A stretch of DNA of 17,230 bases, from assembly GCA_017998575.1 (NCBI GenBank), contig JAGOCV010000047.1:1-17230 (forward strand). The letters run 5' to 3'. The notes under the pieces are model-generated. The model saw nothing but the letters and a program-made list of their open reading frames with translations, did no database searches and was not told the DNA's origin. The position numbers and the translations under genes were made by a program. Source of the DNA: Burkholderiaceae bacterium (lineage in GTDB: Bacteria > Pseudomonadota > Gammaproteobacteria > Burkholderiales > Burkholderiaceae). Numbering within the stretch: the stretch's first letter is position 1; each line of letters starts with the position of its first letter. This document shows, in pieces, positions 5,641 through 11,936 of this stretch.

Positions 5641-6791
5641 GCGGCATCGCCCCCGCCGGCCTGCAGGACCTGGCCGGCCGCCTGCGCCTGCGCCCCGGCG
5701 CGCCACCGCCGCTGGGCCTGTTGAACACCCGGCAGGACTGGGCCGCGCGCATGGGCCATGGTGTGCCGATGGCGCGCCTGCCCGGTCTCATGGGCAGCCT
5801 GTTCAACCTCTGCAGCCACGCGCACCGCCTGTGCAGCCAGCTCGCCATCGAGGCCGCCGCGCCCGGCCTGCAACCACCCGCGCCCGGCGTGGCCGAGCTG
5901 CTGCGGCGCGAGACCGCGATGGAGCACGTGCGCCGCATCGGCCTGGACTGGCCGCGCCTGCTGGCCACCGACCCCGCCGAGCAGGGGGCGCACGCCGCCA
6001 GCGCCCTGGCCGCGCTGCGCCACTGGCCGGCCCCCACGCAGACCGCGCCCGACCCCTGGCCCGCGCTGCGCGACTGGCTGCAGCACACGCTGCTGCACCT
6101 GCCGCCGGCCGACTGGCTGGCGGCCTGGCAGGCCGGTGGCGCCGACTGGCTGCACACCTGGGGCCGCCGCCAGCGCGGCCACTGGCTGCCCGCGCTGGTG
6201 GCCGGGGCGCGCAGCAGCGCCGACGGGGTGGCACCGCTTGCGCCGGCCGGCGCGCTGCGCCCGCACGCGGAGCCGCCCGGCCTGTGCATGCTGGGCGCCA
6301 CGCTCGCGCTCAAGCCGGCGTTCGCCCTGCGCCCGCAATGGAACGGCGCCTGCGCCCACACCGGCCCCTGGTCGCGCCTGGCCGGCACGGCCGACGACGC
6401 CCCGCTCTCGCCCTGGGCGCTGCTGGGCAGCCGCCTGGCCGAGCTGGTGCGCCTGGCGCTGGATGGCGGCGACAGCTGGCTGGACTGGGGCGCCGTGTCC
6501 ACCGGCCCCCGGCGCGGCCTGGCCTGGGTGGAGATGGCGCGCGGCCTGCTGGTGCACCAGGTCGAGGTGGACCCGGCCTCGCAGCGCGTGATGGCCTGCC
6601 GCGTGGTCGCGCCCACCGAATGGAACTTCCACCCGCAGGGCGAGGTGGCGCAGCGCCTGGCCCGGCTCGACCCCGACCTGCCCGAGGCCGCGCTCGCGCG
6701 GCGCGTGCACCTGCTGGTGGCGGCCTTCGACCCCTGCGTGCCCTTCGCCATCGAACACCTTGCGCGCGCGCCGGAGGTGGACCATGCATGA
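5637..6791 (+). CDS. hoxV: HupK-like large-subunit-related scaffold protein (HoxV)
   Basis: A 384-residue HupK/HoxV-family protein. HoxV of C. necator was reported as a scaffold carrying the Fe(CN)2CO unit before transfer to HoxG. These proteins derive from hydrogenase large subunits. Here the resemblance survives at the C-terminus, where AAFDPCVPFAIEHLA mirrors the DPCxxCxxH motif with one cysteine kept and the second replaced by Phe, and near residues 57-68, where FNLCSHAHRLC recalls the N-terminal CxxC(H) region. The interior is rich in Ala, Trp and Leu and poorly conserved. It starts inside the hoxT stop (ATGA) and overlaps hypA by eight bases. I am confident of the family from gene order and these motifs; sequence similarity within the family is low. 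Confidence 0.88.
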   Translation: MSGIAPAGLQDLAGRLRLRPGAPPPLGLLNTRQDWAARMGHGVPMARLPGLMGSLFNLCSHAHRLCSQLAIEAAAPGLQPPAPGVAELLRRETAMEHVRRIGLDWPRLLATDPAEQGAHAASALAALRHWPAPTQTAPDPWPALRDWLQHTLLHLPPADWLAAWQAGGADWLHTWGRRQRGHWLPALVAGARSSADGVAPLAPAGALRPHAEPPGLCMLGATLALKPAFALRPQWNGACAHTGPWSRLAGTADDAPLSPWALLGSRLAELVRLALDGGDSWLDWGAVSTGPRRGLAWVEMARGLLVHQVEVDPASQRVMACRVVAPTEWNFHPQGEVAQRLARLDPDLPEAALARRVHLLVAAFDPCVPFAIEHLARAPEVDHA

Positions 6792-7131
6792 AGCCAGCCT
6801 GGCCGGCGGCGTGCTCCAGCTGGTGGAAGACACCGCCGCGCGCGAAGGCTTCACGCGCCTGCTGGCGCTGCGGCTCGAAGCCGGGCAGCTCGCGGGCGTG
6901 GACGCCCGCGCACTGCGCTTCGCGCTGGAAGCCCTGGCCCCCGGCACGCTGCTGGAAGGCGCGGCAATTCACATTGAAGAACCCCCGGGCCAGGCCTGGT
7001 GCCTGGGCTGCTCGCAGACCGTGGCCCTGGCCCAGCGCGGCGATGCCTGCCCGGCCTGCGGCAGCTTCCATCTGCAGCCGACCGGCGGCGCTGAATTGCG
7101 CGTGCTGGACATGCAGGTCGTCGATGATTGA
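6784..7131 (+). CDS. hypA: Nickel-insertion protein HypA
   Basis: A 115-residue HypA, which delivers nickel to the large-subunit precursor together with HypB. The N-terminal MHE provides the nickel ligand H2, so the start is fixed at 6784. The zinc site has the standard two pairs: C73 and C76 (CLGC), and C89 and C92 (CPAC). Length and layout match E. coli HypA. The gene overlaps the end of hoxV by eight bases, joining the hox maturation genes to the hyp genes in one transcript. hypB follows after 26 bases with its own AGGAG. Confidence 0.97.
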   Translation: MHEASLAGGVLQLVEDTAAREGFTRLLALRLEAGQLAGVDARALRFALEALAPGTLLEGAAIHIEEPPGQAWCLGCSQTVALAQRGDACPACGSFHLQPTGGAELRVLDMQVVDD

Positions 7132-7145
7132 AACCCCACGAGAAC

Positions 7146-7150
7146 AGGAG
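7146..7150 (+). promoter_or_regulatory. Ribosome binding site of hypB
   Basis: AGGAG lies seven bases before the ATG at 7158. It supports the start that gives the metal-binding N-terminus MCVVCGC. Confidence 0.75.
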
Positions 7151-7157
7151 ACCGACC

Positions 7158-8111
7158 ATGTGTGTCGTATGTGGATGCAGTGATCACAAAGAAGGCACGG
7201 CCATCGAGCCGGCCGCGCTGCAGATGAACCCGGCCAACGGCGACCTGCACTTCGGCGCCGGCGCCGCGCGCGTCTCGGTGCCCGGCATGAGCCAGGCGCG
7301 CGCCATCCAGCTGGAGACCGACATCCTCGGCGCCAACAACCGCGTGGCCGTGCAGAACCGCGCGCATTTCCAGGCCCACGGCGTGACCGCGCTCAACCTG
7401 GTCTCCAGCCCCGGCTCGGGCAAGACCACGTTGCTGTGCGCCACCATCGAAGCGCTCAAGGCGCGCGCACCGGCCCTGCACGTGGCGGTGATCGAGGGCG
7501 ACCAGCAGACCAGCTTCGACGCCGACCGCATCCGCGCCACCGGTGCGCCCGCGATCCAGGTCAACACCGGCAAGGGCTGCCACCTCGACGCGCCCATGGT
7601 CGCCGAGGCCTTCGCGCGGCTGCACTCGCACCACGGCCATTCGCATGACCACGATCACGGCCATGGGCAAGACCACCACCACCATCACCACGACGAACAC
7701 AGCCTGCTGTTCATCGAGAACGTGGGCAACCTGGTGTGCCCCGCCGTGTGGGACCTGGGCGAGGCCGCGAAGGTGGCCATCCTCTCGGTGACCGAGGGCG
7801 AGGACAAGCCGCTGAAGTACCCCGACATGTTTGCCGCCGCTTCGCTGATGGTGCTCAACAAGACCGACCTGCTGCCGCACGTGCGCTTCGACGTGGCGCG
7901 CTGCATCGAACTGGCGCGGCGCGTGAACCCGGGCATCGAGGTGATCCAGCTCAGCGCGACCACGGGCGACGGCATGGACGCGTGGCTGCACTGGCTCGAC
8001 CACCAGATGCATGGCCCCCACGCTCCGCCGCTGCGCGGGTCGCTGCCCCCCGAGGGGGCGCGTTTCGCCTTGGGGCGGCCCGGCGGCGAAACCGGATGCG
8101 AGCACCATTGA
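7158..8111 (+). CDS. hypB: Hydrogenase nickel-incorporation GTPase HypB, with internal His-rich insert
   Basis: A 317-residue SIMIBI GTPase that supplies nickel to the large subunit with HypA. The N-terminal high-affinity metal motif is C2, C5 and C7 (MCVVCGC). The P-loop is SSPGSGKT (83-90). The G-domain metal site is C141-H142 (GKGCHLD) with C194 (GNLVCP), and NKTD gives guanine specificity. Two features are odd. The His-rich nickel-storage stretch, usually placed between the N-terminal motif and the G domain, instead lies inside the G domain at residues 156-181 (15 His in 26), between the [16 protein letters not shown] helix and the [10 protein letters not shown] strand. Also, the last ~30 residues (from about 8015) are encoded by a hairpin repeat. 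The start at 7158 has AGGAG; hypF begins two bases after the stop. Confidence 0.96.
   Translation: MCVVCGCSDHKEGTAIEPAALQMNPANGDLHFGAGAARVSVPGMSQARAIQLETDILGANNRVAVQNRAHFQAHGVTALNLVSSPGSGKTTLLCATIEALKARAPALHVAVIEGDQQTSFDADRIRATGAPAIQVNTGKGCHLDAPMVAEAFARLHSHHGHSHDHDHGHGQDHHHHHHDEHSLLFIENVGNLVCPAVWDLGEAAKVAILSVTEGEDKPLKYPDMFAAASLMVLNKTDLLPHVRFDVARCIELARRVNPGIEVIQLSATTGDGMDAWLHWLDHQMHGPHAPPLRGSLPPEGARFALGRPGGETGCEHH
7623..7700 (+). other. Histidine-rich segment encoded within hypB
   Basis: Codons 156-181 of hypB encode 15 histidines in 26 residues, with Asp, Gly and Ser between them and a run of six His at 173-178. Such stretches bind several nickel ions in other HypB proteins. The His codons are a mixture of CAC and CAT, so this is not a simple perfect triplet expansion. 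Confidence 0.9.
8015..8096 (+). repeat. Multi-hairpin repeat, divergent copy 3, inside the hypB 3' end
   Basis: The first half matches the family: a CCGC-TGC-GCGG hairpin, then a C-run/GAG-run hairpin around 8046-8058. The second half differs, with a TTTCGCC/GGCGAAA stem enclosing GGGGCGGCCCGG. It is read in frame as the C-terminal tail of HypB and ends about 18 bases before the hypF start. Confidence 0.65.
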
Positions 8112-8113
8112 CC

Positions 8114-9286
8114 ATGAACACCGCATCGCTCCCCGTGCTCGCCTGCGGTGCCTGGCTGAAGAACGCCGCGTGCCTGGTGGACGCGCAGGGCCGCGCCCAC
8201 TGGTCGCCGGTGCACGGCGACCTGAGCGACCCGGCCACCTGCGCCGCGCTCGAAGCTTCGGCCCGCGCGCTGCTGCAGGCGCACGGGCCGGTGCGCGCGG
8301 TGGCGCACGACCTGCACCCCGACTTCTTCAGCAGCCGCCTGGCGATGGACCTGGCCGAATCGCTGGGCGTGCCCGCCATCGGCGTGCAGCACCACCATGC
8401 GCACATCGCGGCGGTGGTGGCGGAGCACGGCCTGGAGGGCCCGGTGATCGGCCTCGCGCTCGACGGTGTGGGCCTGGGCACCGACGGCGAGGCCTGGGGC
8501 GGCGAACTGCTGCGGGTGGACGGTGCGCACTGCCAGCGCCTGGGCCACCTGCACCCCCTGGCCCTGCCCGGTGGCGACCGCGCCGCGCGCGAGCCCTGGC
8601 GCATGGCGGCCAGCGCGCTGCACGCGCTGGACCGGGCCTCGGAGATCGTGCCGCGCTTCGCGCCCGTGGTGGGCGAGGCCACGGCCAGCGGCGTGCAGCA
8701 GATGCTGGCGCGCGGCCTGAACTGCCCGCCCACCAGCAGCACCGGGCGCTGGTTCGACGCCGCCGCCGCCGCGCTGGGCCTGAGCGTGCGCCAGACCGAA
8801 GAGGCCGAGGCCGCCATCGCACTCGAAGCCGCCGCGGCGCGCTGGCTCGCCTTGCACCCGGCGCAGCCGCCTTTGCCGGGCACGCTGGTGGACCTGCTCA
8901 CCGACGCCCTGCCCGATGGCCAGCGCCGGCTCGATCTGCGCGGCCTGTTCGCCGCGCTGCTCGACGTGCGCGCCGACCGCGTGGACGAGGCGGCGGCGGG
9001 GTTTCACCTCGCGCTGGCCGATGCGCTGGCGCACTGGACCGCGCAAGCCGCGCGCGAGCACGGCGCCACCCACGTGTGCCTGGGCGGCGGCTGCTTCTTC
9101 AACCGCTTGCTGCGCGAGCGCCTGACCGAGCGACTGCACAGCGCCGGCCTCAGCGTGCACCTGCCCGGCCCCCACGGCTGCGGCGACGCCGGGCTGGCCC
9201 TGGGCCAGGCCTGGGTGGCCGCGCAGCAACTCGAAGTGCTTCAGAACACCACGCCCCACGAAAAGGAAACCGAACCATGTGCCTAG
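8114..9286 (+). CDS. hypF: Truncated carbamoyltransferase HypF (Kae1-like domain only)
   Basis: A 390-residue HypF. Full-length HypF (~750 residues) turns carbamoyl phosphate into carbamoyl-AMP and transfers the carbamoyl group to the C-terminal Cys of HypE for cyanide ligand synthesis. This protein has only the C-terminal Kae1-like half: the metal motif VQHHHAH (H93, H97), the ALDGVGLGTDG block, GGGCFFNRLL and a GCGDAGLALGQ end. The acylphosphatase, zinc-finger and YrdC-like domains are missing, and nothing upstream encodes them, since hypB abuts. C. necator HypF1 is likewise a short form of about 394 residues reported as functional, so this is probably not a pseudogene. No obvious ribosome site exists, so translation may depend on hypB. 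Its end overlaps hypC by ten bases. Confidence 0.93.
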   Translation: MNTASLPVLACGAWLKNAACLVDAQGRAHWSPVHGDLSDPATCAALEASARALLQAHGPVRAVAHDLHPDFFSSRLAMDLAESLGVPAIGVQHHHAHIAAVVAEHGLEGPVIGLALDGVGLGTDGEAWGGELLRVDGAHCQRLGHLHPLALPGGDRAAREPWRMAASALHALDRASEIVPRFAPVVGEATASGVQQMLARGLNCPPTSSTGRWFDAAAAALGLSVRQTEEAEAAIALEAAAARWLALHPAQPPLPGTLVDLLTDALPDGQRRLDLRGLFAALLDVRADRVDEAAAGFHLALADALAHWTAQAAREHGATHVCLGGGCFFNRLLRERLTERLHSAGLSVHLPGPHGCGDAGLALGQAWVAAQQLEVLQNTTPHEKETEPCA

Positions 9287-9513
9287 CCATTCCCGCGCGG
9301 CTGGTGGAGCTGCGGCCCCACGACCAGGCCGTGGTCGACCTCGGCGGCATCCGCAAGGAGATCTCCATCGCCCTCGTGGCCGATGTGCAGGTCGGCGACT
9401 ACGTGATCGTGCACGTGGGCCACGCCATCGGCACCATCGACCCCGACGAAGCCGAACGCACGCTGGCGCTGTTTGCGGAGATGGCCCGGCTCAATGAGGA
9501 GACCACGCCATGA
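9277..9513 (+). CDS. hypC: Hydrogenase assembly chaperone HypC
   Basis: A 78-residue HypC. With HypD it forms the complex on which Fe(CN)2CO is built. The protein begins MCLAIPARLVEL with the essential Cys2, has the DLGGIRKEIS strand and the DYVIVHVGHAIGTID block that defines the family, and ends in a short helix. The start at 9277 lies inside the end of hypF (10-bp overlap) with a weak AAGGA just upstream. Its stop overlaps the hypD ATG by four bases, which suits the one-to-one complex the two proteins form. It is distinct from the longer paralogue HoxL at 3221. Confidence 0.97.
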   Translation: MCLAIPARLVELRPHDQAVVDLGGIRKEISIALVADVQVGDYVIVHVGHAIGTIDPDEAERTLALFAEMARLNEETTP

Positions 9514-10766
9514 AATACATCGACGAGTTCAGGGATGGTGAACTGGCCCAACAGATCGGCGCGCGCATCGCCGCCGAAGCCGACCCCACGCGCACCTACA
9601 GCTTCATGGAGTTCTGCGGCGGCCACACGCACGCGATCTCGCGCTACGGCGTGATGGAGCTGCTGCCGCCCAACGTGAAGATGGTGCACGGCCCCGGCTG
9701 CCCGGTGTGTGTGCTGCCCATCGGCCGCATCGACCAGGCCATCGGCCTGGCGCTGGCGCAGGGCGCCATCGTCTGCACCTACGGCGACACCATGCGCGTG
9801 CCGGCGTCGGAAAGCCTGTCGCTCATTCGGGCCAAGGCGCGCGGCGGTGACATCCGCATGGTCTATTCCGCCGCCGACGCGCTGGCGCTCGCGCGCCAGA
9901 ACCCGCAGCGCGAGGTGGTGTTCTTCGCCATCGGTTTCGAGACCACCACGCCGCCGACCGCGCTCACCATCCAGCTCGCGCAGCGCGAAGGCCTGCGCAA
10001 TTTCAGCGTGCTGTGCTGCCACGTGCTCACGCCCTCGGCCATCACGCACATCCTGGAATCGCCCGAGGTGCGCGACTACGGCACCGTGCCCATCGACGGC
10101 TTCGTGGGCCCGGCGCACGTCAGCATCGTGATCGGTGCCGGCCCCTACGAGCACTTCGCCGAGGAGTACCGCAAGCCGGTGGTGATCGCCGGCTTCGAGC
10201 CGCTGGACGTGATGCAGGCCATTCTGATGCTGGTGCGCCAGGTCAACGAAGGCCGCGCCCAGGTGGAAAACCAGTTCAAGCGCGCCGTCACCAGCGAAGG
10301 CAACCTCAAGGCGCAGGCGCTGGTGTCCGAGGTGTTCGAGCTGCGGCCCAGCTTCGAGTGGCGCGGCCTGGGCGAGGTGCCCTACAGCGCGCTGAAAATC
10401 CGCGAGGCGTATGCCGACTTCGACGCCGAGCGCCGCTTCTCGCTGACCTACCGCCCCGTGGCCGACAACAAGGCCTGCGAGTGCGGCGCGATCCTGCGCG
10501 GCGTGAAGAAACCGACCGACTGCAAGATCTTCGGCACTGTGTGCACGCCCGAGAACCCGGTGGGTTCGTGCATGGTGTCCAGCGAAGGCGCCTGCGCGGC
10601 GCACTACGCCTACGGGCGGTTCCGCGATGTGCAGACAACCACCCCCTGCGCCGCTTCGCGGCTTCCCCCTCTCTCGCCTTCGGCGGGAGGGGGACGGCAC
10701 CTGAGGCCCGGCGAAGCCGGTTCCTCGGTGCCCCTGGGGAGCGCTCCGGAGGCTTTGGAACAATGA
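9510..10766 (+). CDS. hypD: Hydrogenase maturation protein HypD with repeat-derived C-terminal tail
   Basis: A 418-residue HypD, the redox-active [4Fe-4S] scaffold that with HypC receives cyanide and CO ligands on iron. Conserved parts are MEFCGGHTHAI (C36), GPGCPVCVLP (C64, C67), the GFETTTPPTA block, GFVGPAHVS, and the cysteine-rich cluster-binding end from C323 to C362 (CECGAILRG, DCKIFGTVC, GSCMVSSEGAC). HypD normally ends shortly after this region (E. coli HypD is about 373 residues), which corresponds here to GRFRDVQ at residues 369-375. The remaining 43 residues are encoded by hairpin repeat copy 4 and are low-complexity Pro/Ser/Gly sequence. The stop still overlaps the hypE ATG by four bases. 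The body looks intact, so the enzyme is probably active. Confidence 0.96.
   Translation: MKYIDEFRDGELAQQIGARIAAEADPTRTYSFMEFCGGHTHAISRYGVMELLPPNVKMVHGPGCPVCVLPIGRIDQAIGLALAQGAIVCTYGDTMRVPASESLSLIRAKARGGDIRMVYSAADALALARQNPQREVVFFAIGFETTTPPTALTIQLAQREGLRNFSVLCCHVLTPSAITHILESPEVRDYGTVPIDGFVGPAHVSIVIGAGPYEHFAEEYRKPVVIAGFEPLDVMQAILMLVRQVNEGRAQVENQFKRAVTSEGNLKAQALVSEVFELRPSFEWRGLGEVPYSALKIREAYADFDAERRFSLTYRPVADNKACECGAILRGVKKPTDCKIFGTVCTPENPVGSCMVSSEGACAAHYAYGRFRDVQTTTPCAASRLPPLSPSAGGGRHLRPGEAGSSVPLGSAPEALEQ
10641..10738 (+). repeat. Multi-hairpin repeat, copy 4, inside the hypD 3' end
   Basis: It shows GCCGC-TTC-GCGGC (about 10650-10662), an enlarged hairpin pairing CCCCCTC with GAGGGGG around an inner CGCC-TTC-GGCG, and CCGGC-GAA-GCCGG (10708-10720). 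The outer stem GGCACC (10696-10701) with GGTGCC (10727-10732) encloses the last hairpin. It is translated as the extra tail of HypD. The hypE ribosome site GGAGG (10748-10752) lies just past it. Confidence 0.85.
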
Positions 10767-11821
10767 AAAAAGACTACACGCGACCACTCGACATCAAACA
10801 CGGCCGCGTGGACATGGGCCACGGCGCGGGCGGCAAGGCCGCCGCGCAGCTGATCGAAGAGCTGTTCCTCGCCGCGTTCGACAACCCCTGGCTGCGCCAG
10901 GGCGACGACGGCGCGGTGCTGCCGCTGCCCGCGTTCGACCCGGGCCAGGGCCGGCTGGTGGTCGCCACCGACGGCCACGTGGTCTCGCCGCTGTTCTTTC
11001 CCGGCGGCGACGTGGGCTGCCTCTCGGTGCACGGCACCGTCAACGACGTGGCCATGTCCGGCGCCACGCCGCTGTGGCTCAGCGCCAGCTTCATCCTGGA
11101 AGAAGGCTTCCCCCTGATCGAGCTGCAGCGCATCGTGCGCTCCATGGCGCAGGCCGCGCAGGAAGCCGGCGTGCCCATCGTCACCGGCGACACCAAGGTG
11201 GTGGAAAGGGGCAAGGGCGACGGCGTGTTCATCAGCACCACCGGCATCGGCCTCGTGCCGCCGGGCGTGGACATCAGCGGGCGCCATGCCCGCGCGGGTG
11301 ACGTGCTGCTGCTCTCGGGCACCATCGGCGACCACGGCGTGGCCGTGCTCTCGCAGCGCGAGTCGCTGGCGTTCGAGACCACCATCGAGAGCGACACCGC
11401 CGCCCTGCACACGCTGGTGGCGGCCATGCTCGCGGCGGCGCCCGGCGCGGTGCGCGTGCTGCGCGACCCCACGCGCGGCGGCCTGGCCACCACGCTCAAC
11501 GAGATCGCGCGCCAGTCCGGCGTGGGCATGCTCCTGCAGGAAGCGGCCATTCCCGTGAAGCCGCAGGTGGACGCGGCCTGCGAACTGCTCGGGCTGGACC
11601 CGCTCTACGTGGCCAACGAAGGCAAGCTGGTCGCGGTGTGCGCGCCCGAGGCGGCCGAGACCGTGCTTGCCGCCATGCGCGCGCACCCGCTGGGCGCGGA
11701 TGCCGCGCGCATCGGCGAGGTGACGGCCGACCCGCACCACTTCGTGCAGATGGCCACGCGCTTCGGCGGCCGGCGCGTCGTCGATTGGCTCAGCGGCGAA
11801 CAACTGCCGCGGATATGTTGA
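10763..11821 (+). CDS. hypE: Hydrogenase maturation dehydratase HypE
   Basis: A 352-residue HypE of the PurM-like superfamily. It dehydrates the carbamoyl group on its own C-terminal cysteine to a thiocyanate, in an ATP-dependent step, and donates cyanide to iron. The diagnostic end PRIC is present (C352). Other family blocks are MGHGAGGKAAAQLI (18-31), DDGAVLPLP, VATDGHVVSPLFFPGGDVG, TVNDVAMSGATP, IVTGDTKVV, GTIGDHG and RDPTRGGLATTLNEIA. Length is normal. GGAGG at 10748-10752 and the ATGA overlap with hypD support the start. The carbamoyl donor is HypF, encoded two genes upstream. A hairpin repeat follows its stop directly. Confidence 0.97.
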   Translation: MKKDYTRPLDIKHGRVDMGHGAGGKAAAQLIEELFLAAFDNPWLRQGDDGAVLPLPAFDPGQGRLVVATDGHVVSPLFFPGGDVGCLSVHGTVNDVAMSGATPLWLSASFILEEGFPLIELQRIVRSMAQAAQEAGVPIVTGDTKVVERGKGDGVFISTTGIGLVPPGVDISGRHARAGDVLLLSGTIGDHGVAVLSQRESLAFETTIESDTAALHTLVAAMLAAAPGAVRVLRDPTRGGLATTLNEIARQSGVGMLLQEAAIPVKPQVDAACELLGLDPLYVANEGKLVAVCAPEAAETVLAAMRAHPLGADAARIGEVTADPHHFVQMATRFGGRRVVDWLSGEQLPRIC

Positions 11822-11905
11822 CCCCCCTGCGTCGCCTTCGGCGCCTCCCCCCGAGGGGGCGACACCTGGGGCCGGCGAAGCCGGACCCTCGGTGTCCCTG
11901 GACAG
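11820..11905 (+). repeat. Intergenic multi-hairpin repeat, copy 5
   Basis: Lies between hypE and hypX. It shows CGCC-TTC-GGCG, a C-run/GAG-run hairpin around 11846-11859, and CCGGC-GAA-GCCGG (11872-11884). The outer stem is GACACC (11861-11866) with GGTGTC (11891-11896). Relative to copy 4 (GGCACC/GGTGCC) one pair has changed on both sides with pairing kept. Confidence 0.85.
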
Positions 11906-11936
11906 AGGCACGTCGTGCCGGCACCGTGCCGCCGGC

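Noticed and set aside
8114..9286. hypF as a pseudogene because of missing N-terminal domains
   Set aside because: The frame is intact, all Kae1-like motifs are present, and a similarly short HypF is known in the same gene order in C. necator.
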